From positions 62,001-126,000 of the forward strand of contig NZ_JACONV010000008.1 in NCBI RefSeq assembly GCF_014358015.1: a stretch of DNA of 64,000 bases, written 5' to 3'. The position numbers and the translations under genes are program-made. Shown piece by piece: positions 27,846 through 40,815 of the stretch; within the stretch, counting starts at the first letter, position 1, and every line of letters starts with the position of its first letter. The notes beneath the pieces were generated by a model. It saw nothing but the letters and a program-made list of their open reading frames with translations, was not told the origin of the DNA and ran no database searches. This stretch comes from Pseudomonas triticifolii. GTDB lineage: Bacteria; Pseudomonadota; Gammaproteobacteria; Pseudomonadales; Pseudomonadaceae.

Positions 27846-28286
27846 TTATTCCGGTTTCTTGAGGCGTACAGCCAGTACATCGCAAGGTGCGCCGTGCAGC
27901 ACGTCATTGGCGGTCGAGCCCAATAGCAAGGCCAGGCCATGACGGCCGTGGCTGCCAACGACAATCAGGTCGCAGTTCTGATTCTTGGCCAGTTGATGGA
28001 TTTCCTGGCGCGGCTGGCCGTAGACCAGGTGGCTTTCGCCTGCTTTCATCTGCGGGTATTTGATCTTCAGTTTCTGCAGCTTCTCCTTGGCCTGGTCGAA
28101 CTGCTGTTGTTGCAGTTGTGACAGGTCCATCGGAACGTCGCCTCCGAAGGCCATCGCCATCGGCTCCACGATGTGCACCATCGACAGCGTCGCGCCGCTG
28201 GCTTCTGCCAGTTCTCGGGCGCGACGAATGACCGGGTCGCATTCGTCGGTGAGGTCAATGGCAACCAGAATATGTTGATACGACAT
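27846..28286 (-). CDS. Universal stress protein, UspA family
   Basis: 146 residues with the Usp alpha/beta fold: N-terminal MSYQHILVAIDLTDE and C-terminal DLIVVGSHGRHGLALLLGSTANDVLHGAPCDVLAVR. The latter contains the G-2x-G-9x-G(S/T) ATP-binding pattern, so this is probably an ATP-binding Usp. Such proteins help survival under starvation and oxidative stress; the exact role is not known. A GGAGGACACC site lies before the ATG. It is a single gene. Confidence 0.92.
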   Translation of the reverse strand: MSYQHILVAIDLTDECDPVIRRARELAEASGATLSMVHIVEPMAMAFGGDVPMDLSQLQQQQFDQAKEKLQKLKIKYPQMKAGESHLVYGQPRQEIHQLAKNQNCDLIVVGSHGRHGLALLLGSTANDVLHGAPCDVLAVRLKKPE

Positions 28287-28413
28287 GAGGGTGTCCTCCG
28301 AGAGGGTGGCAATGGTGTGAGTATGGCGCTTTCGTTCGCATCTGGGCAGACCCCGTGCAAGCCACTGTTTTCAAATTGTTGTTTTTAGCCTGAGTCGGGC
28401 GGGGGCAAGAAAT

Positions 28414-28851
28414 ATGACGGTCTGGATAGTCCTGTCAATCATTTGTGTGATGTTGAGTCCGCTTGTCTGGTTGCGCCCCTCGCGCCATCAGAGTGGCAGG
28501 ATGGCGTTGCGCATGGAGGCGCGGCGTATCGGCATGGCCATGCAACTGGCTCCTCAGGAGTGGCCGCACTGGCTCGCCAAGGAGCCTCCCAGCCCGTGTG
28601 CGCAATACCACCGTCCACGCCGAAGCTCGAAACCGGATGTCTGGGTGTACTGGCAGCGTGAGCCAGGGACCTGGGTCAACCGCTGGCGTGAGCCTTGTGA
28701 GGACGCCGCTTTGCTCGCCCACTTCAGCACGCTGCCGGCTGATGTCTTCAAGGTCGAGGCGGATGCACAGATGATTGCGGTGTACTGGTCGGAACGCGGC
28801 GAAGCAGAAGTGTTGCAGCGTATTAATGCAGTGCTCAAGGCGCTCGCCTGA
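28414..28851 (+). CDS. Small membrane-anchored protein of unknown function
   Basis: 145 residues. One N-terminal membrane helix (about 2-22, VWIVLSIICVMLSPLVWL) is followed by a basic juxtamembrane stretch and a soluble part rich in tryptophan (DVWVYWQREPGTWVNRW). I do not recognise a domain. The topology suggests an inner-membrane protein with a cytoplasmic C-terminal part because of the basic residues after the helix. It is isolated, followed by a hairpin. The even codon use typical of the neighbours and the length make it a real gene. Confidence 0.7.
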   Translation: MTVWIVLSIICVMLSPLVWLRPSRHQSGRMALRMEARRIGMAMQLAPQEWPHWLAKEPPSPCAQYHRPRRSSKPDVWVYWQREPGTWVNRWREPCEDAALLAHFSTLPADVFKVEADAQMIAVYWSERGEAEVLQRINAVLKALA

Positions 28852-28872
28852 GCCCTGGCTGAATCGCAGGCA

Positions 28873-28897
28873 ATAAAAAGCCCGATAACAACATCGG
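28873..28897. terminator. Hairpin after the small membrane protein gene
   Basis: Within the run beginning AAAAAGCCCGAT, GCCCGAT pairs with ATCGGGC over a short AACAAC loop. The A-run is on the 5' side, so the U-tract would be on the minus-strand transcript. On the plus strand it is only a stem-loop. Confidence 0.5.
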
Positions 28898-29265
28898 GCC
28901 GGGGTTGGCCAGGCAGGCCGATAATTCCTGGTATGCCGGCACCCAGATCGCTGAATGCCGGTTATCACCGCTGCGCACCCGCCATCAATTGCATCGCAGG
29001 CCTCTTGTGGCGCAGTGCGCTGACTGTAGACCTTCTGCTCTCTTTTGTCGCGTTTTTCTCGACACTTCCCGCAAATGAGCCTCAACGGTGCAGAATCTGC
29101 AGGCTTTAGCCTGATCTGCGCGTTATCAATTCCTTGAATGATGGCAAATCAAACATCAGTTGGCCGGTCAGGAATCGCTTGTGCCTTTTGCAATCGGCCG
29201 TTTTTATTGACGTTTTGGCGAATTGACAATTATCCGCTTTTGCCTGATGGTGTGCGTACCCAAAT

Positions 29266-29292
29266 CAAACGGGCGTATGAAATGAGCGTTTG
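29266..29292. promoter_or_regulatory. Tandem PsrA-like operators upstream of fadBA
   Basis: CAAAC-GGGC-GTATG (29266-29279) and GAAAT-GAGC-GTTTG (29279-29292) each differ by one base from the PsrA consensus (C/G)AAAC-N4-GTTT(G/C), and they share one base. They lie just downstream of a possible promoter. PsrA represses fadBA5 in P. aeruginosa, and psrA itself is at 38163 in this window. Confidence 0.65.
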
Positions 29293-29382
29293 TTCGTCAG
29301 ACGGCTCTGACAGAATCCTGGCTACCGCGTCGCAGCGGATGTACGTGTGATTTGGCGTGTTCATCGACGGCGACGTCGTAGT

Positions 29383-29408
29383 CTCGCTGAACGTTAATGT
29401 TCAGCGAG
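29383..29408. repeat. Perfect 10-6-10 inverted repeat in the fadB leader
   Basis: CTCGCTGAAC pairs perfectly with GTTCAGCGAG around GTTAAT. It ends 34 bases before the fadB ATG and so should be in the 5' untranslated region. There is no U-tract. It may be an operator or an RNA structure that affects translation or stability. Confidence 0.6.
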
Positions 29409-29442
29409 TATTGTTCAGCTTCCATATTGTGGAGATCAGTTG

Positions 29443-32789
<3,347 letters not shown>

Positions 32790-32805
32790 TTGCCTGGCGT
32801 GATGC

Positions 32806-32832
32806 AAGCCGGGGCTTGATGCCCCGGCTTTT
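32806..32832 (+). terminator. Rho-independent terminator of fadBA
   Basis: AAGCCGGGGC-TTGAT-GCCCCGGCTT forms a perfect 10-bp stem followed by TTGTATTTTT, 16 bases after the fadA stop. Confidence 0.9.
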
Positions 32833-32910
32833 GTATTTTTGAAAAAGCAGTTTTTTGCCGAATGTTTTGGCTTTTTTTTCTGTTTTGAACCTGTTTCACG
32901 AGGGCTGCAC

Positions 32911-33147
32911 ATGCAACTGCAACCAGGGCTCTATCGCCATTACAAAGGGCCGCAATATCGCGTTTTCAGCGTGGCGAAGCATTCCGAAACCGAAGAGGAC
33001 GTGGTGTTCTACCAGGCGCTCTACGGCGATTTCGGCATGTGGGTTCGTCCTCTGGAAATGTTTCTGGAGGTCGTCGAGGTTGACGGCGAGCAAGTCCCGC
33101 GCTTTGCTTTGGTCCACGCGGAACCAAGCCTGTTTTCCGGATCGTGA
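32911..33147 (+). CDS. DUF1653-family small protein
   Basis: 78 residues matching the DUF1653 family: MQLQPGLYRHYKGPQYRVF, then VVFYQALYGDFGMWVRPLEMFLEVV. The fold is a small beta-barrel rich in aromatic residues; its function is unknown. The frame is open 24 codons upstream through the fadA terminator, which is not plausible. ATG 32911 with GAGGG upstream fits the family start. It stands alone between fadA and topA. Confidence 0.85.
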   Translation: MQLQPGLYRHYKGPQYRVFSVAKHSETEEDVVFYQALYGDFGMWVRPLEMFLEVVEVDGEQVPRFALVHAEPSLFSGS

Positions 33148-33260
33148 CTCGGCAATTCACAACAGGCTGTGCTTGACCTCACCTTGTAGCCACTATATAT
33201 AGCGTGGCCTTTACAAGCTCGTCATTGTCTTTCATCTAGTATTCAGGAATTTTCTGATCC

Positions 33261-35873
33261 ATGGGCAAATCGCTGGTCATCGTGGAATCCCCGGCTAAGG
33301 CCAAGACCATCAACAAGTATTTGGGCAACCAGTACGTGGTGAAGTCGAGTATCGGCCATATCCGAGACCTGCCCACCAGCGGTTCGGCCAGTGCTGCCAA
33401 AGAGCCTGCCGCCAAGCGTGGCAAGGCCGCCGCTGGCGAGGGCCCGGTACTGACGCCGAAAGAAAAGGCGCAGCGCCAGCTGGTATCGCGCATGGGCGTC
33501 GATCCGGAGCATGGCTGGAAAGCCAAGTACGAAATCCTTCCCGGCAAGGAGAAGGTGATCGAAGAGCTGCGCAAGCTCGCCAAGGATGCTGACACCATCT
33601 ATCTCGCGACGGACTTGGACCGCGAAGGGGAAGCCATTGCCTGGCACCTGCGCGAAGCCATCGGTGGCGATGACAGCCGCTACAAACGCGTGGTGTTCAA
33701 TGAAATCACCAAGAAAGCCATTCAAGAGGCTTTCTCCAGGCCCGGCGAGCTGGATATTGCCCGGGTCAACGCCCAGCAGGCGCGTCGCTTCCTGGACCGC
33801 GTCGTCGGTTACATGGTCTCTCCATTGTTGTGGCAGAAGGTTGCGCGTGGCCTGTCGGCAGGTCGTGTGCAGTCGGTTGCCGTGAAACTGGTGGTGGAGC
33901 GTGAGCGCGAGATTCGTGCTTTCAATCCCGAAGAGTATTGGGAAATCCACGCTGACCTGGGCACTGCCAAAGGCGCCAACGTGCGTTTCGAAGTCGCCCG
34001 TGAAAACGGTGAGGCCTTCAAGCCGCTGAACGAAGCGCAGGCTATGGCGGCACTGGAAAAGCTAAAGGCTTCCAGCTACAGCATCGTCAAGCGCGAAGAC
34101 AAGCCGACCAGCAGCAAGCCGTCCGCGCCCTTTATTACGTCGACCCTGCAGCAGGCCGCGAGCAACCGCCTGGGCTTCGGTGTGAAGAAGACCATGATGA
34201 TGGCTCAGCGCTTGTACGAGGCTGGCTATATCACCTATATGCGTACCGACTCGACCAACCTGTCGGCTGACGCGGTAAGCATGGCGCGCGATTACATCGA
34301 AACCGAGTTCGGCAAGAAGTACCTGCCGGAATCGCCGAACGTGTACAGCAGCAAGGAAGGCGCACAGGAGGCGCACGAAGCGATTCGTCCTTCCGACGTC
34401 AACATGCATCCCTCCAAGCTTTCGGGCATGGAGCGCGACGCCGAGCGCCTTTATGAGCTGATCTGGCGTCAGTTCGTCGCTTGCCAGATGCCGCCTGCGC
34501 AATACCTGTCGACCACTGTCAGCGTTGCAGCGAGCGATTTCGAGCTGCGCGCCAAGGGCCGCATCCTCAAATTTGACGGTTACACCCGTGTACTGCCGCA
34601 GATGGCCAAGCCTGGCGATGATGACGTGCTACCGGACATGGCGCAGGGTGAAACCCTGAAGCTTAACAAGCTCGATCCGACCCAGCACTTCACCAAGCCG
34701 CCTGCGCGTTACTCCGAAGCGAGCCTGGTCAAGGAAATGGAAAAGCGCGGTATCGGTCGTCCGTCGACTTACGCGGCGATTATTTCGACCATCCAGGATC
34801 GTGGCTATGTAGCGCTGCATAACCGCCGCTTCTACTCTGAAAAGATGGGTGACATCGTCACAGGACGTCTGTCGGAGAGCTTTGCCAACCTGATGGACTA
34901 CGGCTTTACCGCCGGCATGGAAGAAAACCTCGACGACGTCGCCCAGGGCCAGCGCGACTGGAAAAACGTGCTGGACGAGTTCTACGGCGATTTCCGCAAG
35001 AAGCTGGAAGTGGCCGAAGCGCCTGACGGCGGCATGCGTGCCAATCAGCCGGTCATGACCGATATCCCGTGCAAGGTCTGCGGGCGTCCGATGCAGATCC
35101 GTACCGCCTCGACAGGTGTGTTCCTGGGCTGCTCCGGCTACAGCCTGCCGCCCAAGGAGCGCTGCAAGGCGACCGTCAACCTCACGCCTGGCGACGAGAT
35201 TGCCGAAGATGACGAGGGTGAATCGGAGTCCAGGGTTCTGCGTGGCAAGCATCGCTGCCCGATCTGCAGCACGGCCATGGACGCTTATCTGCTCGACGAG
35301 AACCACAAGCTGCATATCTGCGGTAACAACCCGGATTGCACAGGTTACGAGATCGAGAAGGGCACCTACCGGATCAAGGGCTACGAAGGTCCGAGTCTGG
35401 AGTGCGATAAGTGCGGCAGCGAAATGCAGCTCAAGACCGGCCGTTTCGGCAAGTTCTTCGGTTGCACCAATTCTGACTGCAAGAATACCCGCAAGCTGCT
35501 CAAGAGCGGCGATGCGGCGCCGCCGAAGATGGATCCGGTCAAGATGCCGGAACTCAAGTGCGACAAGGTCGATGACACCTATATTCTGCGTGACGGTGCT
35601 TCGGGGCTGTTCCTGGCCGCCAGCCAGTTCCCGAAAAACCGTGAAACCCGCGCACCGTTGGTCATCGAGATTGCACCGCACAAGGACGAGATTGATCCCA
35701 AGTATCACTTCCTCTGCGAAGCGCCGAAGAAGGACCCGGATGGCCGTCCGTCGGTGATCCGTTACAGCCGCAAGACCAAGGAGCAGTACGTGCAGACCGA
35801 GGTCGAAGGCAAGCCTACCGGCTGGCGCGCGTTCTATGATGGCAGCGCCTGGAAGGTCGAAGACAAGCGTTGA
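33261..35873 (+). CDS. topA: DNA topoisomerase I (type IA)
   Basis: 870 residues. A TOPRIM domain (1-160) begins [20 protein letters not shown] and has the acidic DLDREGEA motif. The catalytic core has Tyr326 in [11 protein letters not shown]. Three C-terminal four-cysteine zinc fingers follow: CKVCGRPM...C, CPICSTAM...C and CDKCGSEM...C. A C-terminal basic tail of about 110 residues completes it. It relaxes negative supercoils. The ATG at 33261 has only a weak AGGA 13 bases upstream. The gene is followed by a stable hairpin. Confidence 0.96.
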   Translation: MGKSLVIVESPAKAKTINKYLGNQYVVKSSIGHIRDLPTSGSASAAKEPAAKRGKAAAGEGPVLTPKEKAQRQLVSRMGVDPEHGWKAKYEILPGKEKVIEELRKLAKDADTIYLATDLDREGEAIAWHLREAIGGDDSRYKRVVFNEITKKAIQEAFSRPGELDIARVNAQQARRFLDRVVGYMVSPLLWQKVARGLSAGRVQSVAVKLVVEREREIRAFNPEEYWEIHADLGTAKGANVRFEVARENGEAFKPLNEAQAMAALEKLKASSYSIVKREDKPTSSKPSAPFITSTLQQAASNRLGFGVKKTMMMAQRLYEAGYITYMRTDSTNLSADAVSMARDYIETEFGKKYLPESPNVYSSKEGAQEAHEAIRPSDVNMHPSKLSGMERDAERLYELIWRQFVACQMPPAQYLSTTVSVAASDFELRAKGRILKFDGYTRVLPQMAKPGDDDVLPDMAQGETLKLNKLDPTQHFTKPPARYSEASLVKEMEKRGIGRPSTYAAIISTIQDRGYVALHNRRFYSEKMGDIVTGRLSESFANLMDYGFTAGMEENLDDVAQGQRDWKNVLDEFYGDFRKKLEVAEAPDGGMRANQPVMTDIPCKVCGRPMQIRTASTGVFLGCSGYSLPPKERCKATVNLTPGDEIAEDDEGESESRVLRGKHRCPICSTAMDAYLLDENHKLHICGNNPDCTGYEIEKGTYRIKGYEGPSLECDKCGSEMQLKTGRFGKFFGCTNSDCKNTRKLLKSGDAAPPKMDPVKMPELKCDKVDDTYILRDGASGLFLAASQFPKNRETRAPLVIEIAPHKDEIDPKYHFLCEAPKKDPDGRPSVIRYSRKTKEQYVQTEVEGKPTGWRAFYDGSAWKVEDKR

Positions 35874-35879
35874 CGGGCA

Positions 35880-35907
35880 GGCGTCCGGCACTTGGGTGTC
35901 GGACGCC
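35880..35907 (+). terminator. Stem-loop after topA
   Basis: GGCGTCCGGCAC and GTGTCGGACGCC form a 12-bp stem (one G-T pair) with a TTGG loop, seven bases after the topA stop. No U-tract follows, so it may protect the 3' end or be a weak terminator. Confidence 0.55.
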
Positions 35908-35968
35908 GGTCTGACTGTATGCGGTCAGGCTAAGCTGGTCTTATTCGATTGTGATGGAGAGTGTTGCC

Positions 35969-36490
35969 ATGGCTCATGAACTCTATACCCGCACCAACCA
36001 GAAGATCTATTTTGCAGGGCTTGCACTTGAGGCGCTGGGCAAGGCCGAAAACGGCCAGGTCATTAATGCGCAAGCGTTGCAGCAGGCCGAGCGAGAGTCC
36101 GTGCTGTTTCATTTGTATGGCGCGCTGCTCGGGCTTTGCCACGAGATTGCCGGTTTCTATCGTCTGCCTCAGGCGGGCGCGCCTCGTGCAGAGCTATTGC
36201 TGACTCAAGAAGTACTGGACGCCATTGCAATTCCGGAAATGGCTGAGCTGGTCGAGCTGGCTCATCATCGCGAGACCTGGCTGGCCAGGCTGCTGGCTGC
36301 GTATAACGCTTTATTCCAGCCGCCACGCGCTCCTGCGAAACCCAAAGGCGACGTGACTCAGCCCCTGATCGTGGCGGTGAATCTGGATAACGAGCAAGCG
36401 CCGGAGCTGACGCGTGAGGAGCTGGAAAGCTGGCGTCAACAGCTTAAAAGTCTGGCCATTCGCTTTCGTGAAGGCTTGAGCGAGTGCTGA
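35969..36490 (+). CDS. Conserved Pseudomonas protein (DUF6586-like)
   Basis: 173 residues, almost all helical, starting MAHELYTRTNQKIYFAGLALEALGKAE. In P. aeruginosa a protein of this kind lies at the same place next to topA. Function unknown. The N-terminal part looks like a four-helix bundle; the C-terminal part has a proline-rich linker (PPRAPAKPKGD) and a final helix. The ATG at 35969 is six codons into the open frame and matches the conserved start. Confidence 0.75.
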   Translation: MAHELYTRTNQKIYFAGLALEALGKAENGQVINAQALQQAERESVLFHLYGALLGLCHEIAGFYRLPQAGAPRAELLLTQEVLDAIAIPEMAELVELAHHRETWLARLLAAYNALFQPPRAPAKPKGDVTQPLIVAVNLDNEQAPELTREELESWRQQLKSLAIRFREGLSEC

Positions 36491-36554
36491 AAAGCAATGA
36501 TTGATGGGCTGGCAGGCTGTTACAATGCCAGCCTATTGCGGAGTAACTGTACCA

Positions 36555-36788
36555 ATGCCTACCTCTTTTCTTGAAATTGTCGAACTGCCTGATGGCCGCA
36601 TCGAGCTGCGCCGTGCCGATGACGAGGGCTCGCTGGTTACGCTGGATTTCTCGGCAGACGCCAAGGCGTTCATGCAGGGGCAGCATGTCGAAGTTGCCAA
36701 GGCCATGTTGAGCGTAGGCGTGCAAATGGCCGGTCGCCTGGCAGAAGGCGAGATCGAAAAGGAAGACGGGCCGCGCATTCTGCACTGA
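36555..36788 (+). CDS. Small conserved Pseudomonas protein upstream of sulA
   Basis: 77 residues beginning MPTSFLEIVELPDGRIELRRADD, acidic, with no known domain. The pattern of beta strands followed by a helix (AFMQGQHVEVAKAMLSVGVQMAGRLAEG) is conserved at this locus between topA and sulA in pseudomonads. The frame is open 18 codons upstream, but ATG 36555 fits the length of relatives. It ends 28 bases before the convergent sulA stop. Confidence 0.75.
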   Translation: MPTSFLEIVELPDGRIELRRADDEGSLVTLDFSADAKAFMQGQHVEVAKAMLSVGVQMAGRLAEGEIEKEDGPRILH

Positions 36789-36815
36789 TCGCAGCGTCGT
36801 CCAGCGACCGGGTGT

Positions 36816-37286
36816 TCAGCCCAGTCGAATATTCAGGCTTTGCGCTTCCCCGACCCTCGCTGCACTGATCAACTGCTGGCGCGCCGCTGTGCCGAGTGGA
36901 CTGATCCAGCTCACCACTGTGTGACTACGGCCCAGCCTCAGCGCTTCGCGAGTCAGCTCCAGTGCGCTTTGAGTGCCGCGTGGCTGAAGCAGAAGAATCC
37001 GCTCCCGGTTCAGTCCCGCATCACGCAGCCATGTCTGAGTAAGGCTTGAGGGTGGTGCAATGAGCGTCAGCCAGCGTGCATCGGCTTCCTGGCTCAATTC
37101 GCGAAGAATAGGAGCAAGCAGGTTCAGGCAGTTCCCGGCGGCACCACGTAAGGACAATTCGCTGAAAGGCTCCGGCTCGTTGCTCCAGGGCGATTCTACG
37201 ACGTCTTTCAGCATCGGGGCGATAGGCTGGGCCATGAACGCCTCGAACAGCGGCAGTTGCGAATGCGGTGCTTGATGGAACTGCAT
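36816..37286 (-). CDS. sulA: SOS cell-division inhibitor SulA
   Basis: 156 residues with the SulA RecA-like core (LRELSQEADARWLTLIAPP, SLTQTWLRDAGLNRERILLLQPR, SHTVVSWISPL). It binds FtsZ and halts division during DNA damage. It lies nine bases after lexA, on the same strand, so both are transcribed from the lexA promoter with its two LexA boxes. No separate box is visible between the genes. Confidence 0.9.
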   Translation of the reverse strand: MQFHQAPHSQLPLFEAFMAQPIAPMLKDVVESPWSNEPEPFSELSLRGAAGNCLNLLAPILRELSQEADARWLTLIAPPSSLTQTWLRDAGLNRERILLLQPRGTQSALELTREALRLGRSHTVVSWISPLGTAARQQLISAARVGEAQSLNIRLG

Positions 37287-37295
37287 AACGTCTCC

Positions 37296-37904
37296 TTAGC
37301 GGCGAATGACGCCGACGCTCAAACCTTCGATCACCAGATCCTGATCCTTGAGGTCGACCTCGATGGGTGCGAACTCCGGGTTTTCAGCCAGCAGCCACAC
37401 TTTGCTGCCTTCACGCTTGAAGCGTTTGACCGTGACTTCGTCGCCGATCCGGGCAACGACGATCTGGCCGTTACGTGCCTCGCGGGTGGTGTGCACCGCC
37501 AGCAGATCGCCGTCCAGAATGCCGATGTCCTTCATGCTCATGCCATGCACGCGCAACAGGTAATCGGCACTTGGGTGGAAAAAGGTCGGATTGATGTTGC
37601 AGGATTCTTCGATGTGCTGTTGCGCCAGAATGGGAGCGCCAGCAGCCACACGGCCAATGATCGGCAGGCTGCTTTCGTCGGATTTCGCTTCAAAGCCCGG
37701 GATACGAATGCCGCGTGAAGCGCCTGGGGTCATTTCAATGGCACCCTTGCGGGCAAGCGCCTTGAGATGCTCTTCAGCGGCATTGGGCGATTTGAAGCCC
37801 AGTTCCTGAGCGATTTCCGCTCGGGTCGGGGGGAAGCCGTTGTCTTCAAGACAGCGTTTGATGAAGCCCAGGATTTCAGCCTGGCGTGGCGTCAGTTTGA
37901 TCAT
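37296..37904 (-). CDS. lexA: LexA repressor
   Basis: 202 residues. The winged HTH occupies 1-65 ([27 protein letters not shown]). The self-cleavage site is Ala88-Gly89 in GRVAAGAPI, with the catalytic pair Ser123 (GMSMKDIG) and Lys160 (VTVKRFK). All parts needed for RecA-stimulated cleavage are present. It represses SOS genes, including itself and sulA through two upstream boxes. Confidence 0.96.
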   Translation of the reverse strand: MIKLTPRQAEILGFIKRCLEDNGFPPTRAEIAQELGFKSPNAAEEHLKALARKGAIEMTPGASRGIRIPGFEAKSDESSLPIIGRVAAGAPILAQQHIEESCNINPTFFHPSADYLLRVHGMSMKDIGILDGDLLAVHTTREARNGQIVVARIGDEVTVKRFKREGSKVWLLAENPEFAPIEVDLKDQDLVIEGLSVGVIRR

Positions 37905-37914
37905 GTTGAGCGCT

Positions 37915-37930
37915 CTGTCTTTTTATACAG
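37915..37930. promoter_or_regulatory. LexA box 1 of lexA-sulA
   Basis: CTGTCTTTTTATACAG fits CTG-N10-CAG and begins 11 bases from the lexA start codon. Together with the second box four bases further on, it repeats the double-operator layout known for lexA promoters. Confidence 0.88.
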
Positions 37931-37933
37931 TGA

Positions 37934-37949
37934 CTGGGATTATATACAG
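37934..37949. promoter_or_regulatory. LexA box 2 of lexA-sulA
   Basis: CTGGGATTATATACAG fits CTG-N10-CAG. It is 19 bases from the first box start to start, nearly two helical turns, which allows cooperative binding. Confidence 0.88.
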
Positions 37950-38103
37950 TGAAGGCGGCTTGGCAATCGTCCATTTCATTTTTACCGTCCGGCGGCGCTG
38001 TCGAAGACTGTCGATCCCGTCCATGAAAGACTGAACAAGGCACGTAACTCAGCGATTCATGACTGCATTCGTGACTGTCTGGCCATAAAATGAACGGGTT
38101 TGC

Positions 38104-38133
38104 TTGACAACAGGGCGGCCTGATACGTATGTT
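38104..38133 (+). promoter_or_regulatory. Probable sigma-70 promoter of psrA
   Basis: TTGACA at 38104-38109 and TATGTT at 38128-38133 are 18 bases apart. The PsrA operator begins one base after the -10 box, the usual place for a repressor site. Confidence 0.6.
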
Positions 38134-38134
38134 T

Positions 38135-38148
38135 CAAACGTTCGTTTG
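38135..38148. promoter_or_regulatory. PsrA operator (autoregulation)
   Basis: CAAAC-GTTC-GTTTG is a perfect match to the published PsrA motif (C/G)AAAC-N2-4-GTTT(G/C). It lies 15 bases before the psrA start codon. Confidence 0.85.
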
Positions 38149-38162
38149 TTAGGCAGAGAGCC

Positions 38163-38888
38163 ATGGCACAGTCGGAAACCGTTGAACGCATTCTTGACGC
38201 TGCGGAGCAGTTGTTCGCAGAAAAAGGTTTTGCTGAAACCTCATTGCGTTTGATCACCAGCAAGGCCTCCGTCAATCTGGCTGCGGTGAACTACCATTTC
38301 GGGTCCAAGAAAGCCCTGATCCAGGCGGTGTTCTCGCGCTTTCTCGGCCCCTTTTGCATCAGTCTGGATCGTGAACTGGAGCGCCGTCAGGCCAGGCCCG
38401 AGCACAAGCCCTCGCTTGAAGAGCTGCTTGAAATTCTCGTTGAGCAGGCACTGGTTGTACAACCGCGCAGCGGCAATGACCTCTCCATTTTCATGCGCCT
38501 GCTGGGCCTGGCTTTCAGCCAGAGCCAAGGCCACCTGCGACGTTATCTCGAAGACATGTACGGCAAGGTGTTTCGCCGCTATATGACGCTGGTCAACGAA
38601 GCGGCTCCGCGTATTCCTCCCATCGAGCTGTTCTGGCGCGTGCACTTCATGCTCGGAGCCGCCGCTTTCAGCATGTCCGGTATCAAGGCGCTGCGTGCGA
38701 TTGCCGAAACCGATTTCGGCGTCAATACGTCGATCGAGCAGGTCATGCGTTTGATGGTGCCTTTCCTGGCGGCTGGCATGCGCGCCGACACCGGTGTGAC
38801 CGACGCTGCAATGATTGCCGCCCAGCTCAAGCCTCGCAACAAGACCAGCAGCGCGCCCGCGGCTGCGCCTGTCGCTGCCAAGGTCTGA
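38163..38888 (+). CDS. psrA: TetR-family regulator PsrA
   Basis: 241 residues. The TetR HTH is at about 8-55 (ERILDAAEQLFAEKGFAETSLRLI, NLAAVNYHFGSKKALIQAVF), followed by a helical ligand domain. PsrA binds long-chain fatty acids and controls beta-oxidation, rpoS and itself in pseudomonads. The assignment rests on the locus (lexA-psrA-nagZ), on the perfect operator before the gene, and on the near-matching pair before fadBA. The C-terminal tail is Ala/Pro/Lys-rich and probably disordered. Confidence 0.92.
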   Translation: MAQSETVERILDAAEQLFAEKGFAETSLRLITSKASVNLAAVNYHFGSKKALIQAVFSRFLGPFCISLDRELERRQARPEHKPSLEELLEILVEQALVVQPRSGNDLSIFMRLLGLAFSQSQGHLRRYLEDMYGKVFRRYMTLVNEAAPRIPPIELFWRVHFMLGAAAFSMSGIKALRAIAETDFGVNTSIEQVMRLMVPFLAAGMRADTGVTDAAMIAAQLKPRNKTSSAPAAAPVAAKV

Positions 38889-38998
38889 GAATCCCCCAGG
38901 CCTGAACATCGTCCAGCCCCTTCGCATTGCACAGGGCTTCAGGATCAAGCACCATGCCCGCATTGATATTGGGCACTGGTGTATAAGGGTTTTTTTCT

Positions 38999-40009
38999 AT
39001 GAGTTCAGGCCTGCAAGGCTCCCTGATGGTCGACGTCGCCGGCACCTGGCTGACCAGCGACGACCGTCAGTTTCTGCGTCAGCCCGAAGTGGGCGGTCTC
39101 ATCATCTTCGCTCGAAACATCGAGCATCCCCGCCAGGTTCGTGAGCTGAGCGCTGCCATTCGCGCCGTTCGACCTGATCTGCTCCTGGCGGTGGACCAGG
39201 AGGGCGGGCGAGTCCAGCGGTTGCGTCAAGGTTTCGTGCGCCTGCCCGCGATGCGCGCCATCGCCGACAAACCTGACGCCGAGCTACTTGCCGAGCATTG
39301 TGGCTGGCTGATGGCGACCGAGGTACTGGCAGTAGGACTTGACCTGAGTTTCGCCCCGGTCCTGGATCTGGATTACCAGCGCAGCGCGGTGGTCGGCACG
39401 CGGGCTTTCGAAGGCGATCCGGAGCGTGCTGCACGGCTGGCGGGTGCTTTCATTCGCGGCATGAACGCGGCAGGCATGGCCGCCACTGGCAAGCATTTTC
39501 CGGGGCATGGCTGGGCGGAGGCCGACTCCCACGTCGCCATCCCGACCGATGAGCGCAGCCTTGAGCAAATTCGCGCCAATGATCTGGTGCCGTTCGCGCG
39601 CTTGAGTCAGCAACTGGCGGCGGTCATGCCCGCTCACGTGATTTATCCGAAGGTCGATTCGCAACCGGCCGGTTTTTCGCGACGCTGGCTGCAGGGCATC
39701 CTGCGCGACGAACTGAAATTTGATGGCGTTATCTTCAGCGATGACCTGTCGATGGCCGGCGCGCATGTGGTCGGTGATGCGGCGAGTCGCATCGAAGCGG
39801 CACTGACTGCCGGTTGCGACATGGGGCTGGTGTGCAACGATCGTGCGGCCGCAGAGCTGGCACTCAGTGCGGCGCAGCGTATGAAGGTCACGCCTTCGGC
39901 ACGCATCGCGCGCATGCGTGGCAAGGCCGTTGCCAGTACTGACTATCGACAGCATCCTCGCTGGTTGACCGCGCTTGCGGCACTGCGCAACGCCCAATTG
40001 ATCGACTAA
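38999..40009 (+). CDS. nagZ: Beta-N-acetylhexosaminidase NagZ (GH3)
   Basis: 336 residues, a single GH3 TIM barrel. Signature parts are DQEGGRVQRLRQGF, SFAPVLDLD, ATGKHFPGHGWAEADSHVAIP (with the catalytic His/Asp loop) and DGVIFSDDLSMAGAH (nucleophile Asp). It removes GlcNAc from anhydro-muropeptides in the cytoplasm during peptidoglycan recycling and so influences AmpC induction. The products come from enzymes such as Slt, also in this window. It probably shares a transcript with the downstream phosphorylase, nine bases away. Confidence 0.94.
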   Translation: MSSGLQGSLMVDVAGTWLTSDDRQFLRQPEVGGLIIFARNIEHPRQVRELSAAIRAVRPDLLLAVDQEGGRVQRLRQGFVRLPAMRAIADKPDAELLAEHCGWLMATEVLAVGLDLSFAPVLDLDYQRSAVVGTRAFEGDPERAARLAGAFIRGMNAAGMAATGKHFPGHGWAEADSHVAIPTDERSLEQIRANDLVPFARLSQQLAAVMPAHVIYPKVDSQPAGFSRRWLQGILRDELKFDGVIFSDDLSMAGAHVVGDAASRIEAALTAGCDMGLVCNDRAAAELALSAAQRMKVTPSARIARMRGKAVASTDYRQHPRWLTALAALRNAQLID

Positions 40010-40759
<750 letters not shown>

Positions 40760-40774
40760 TCTCAATCAAGCCTT

Positions 40775-40808
40775 ACCTCAAGGGCTGCCATTAAGCGGCC
40801 CTTGAGGT
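40775..40808. terminator. Hairpin between convergent phosphorylase and cytochrome genes
   Basis: ACCTCAAGGGC and GCCCTTGAGGT form a perfect 11-bp stem with a 12-base loop. It lies between convergent gene ends (40759 and 40816), so it probably terminates both. Confidence 0.65.
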
Positions 40809-40815
40809 GCCCCGG

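Larger units (their letters stand above)
28898..29442. other. Intergenic region upstream of fadB
   Basis: Together with the preceding hairpin this is a gap of about 590 bases with no credible gene; a 70-codon open frame at 29138-29350 is not gene-like. It contains a possible promoter (TTGACA 29223-29228, weak GATGGT -10 at 29246-29251 with a 17-base spacer), a tandem PsrA-like operator, and a long inverted repeat 35 bases before the fadB start. Confidence 0.55.

Noticed and set aside
29138..29350. 70-codon ORF upstream of fadB
   Set aside because: It has no family pattern, has odd composition, and runs across the tandem PsrA sites and the presumed promoter.
34629..35891. 420-codon minus-strand ORF antisense to topA
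   Set aside because: Shadow frame opposite the topA zinc-finger region; no protein family recognised.
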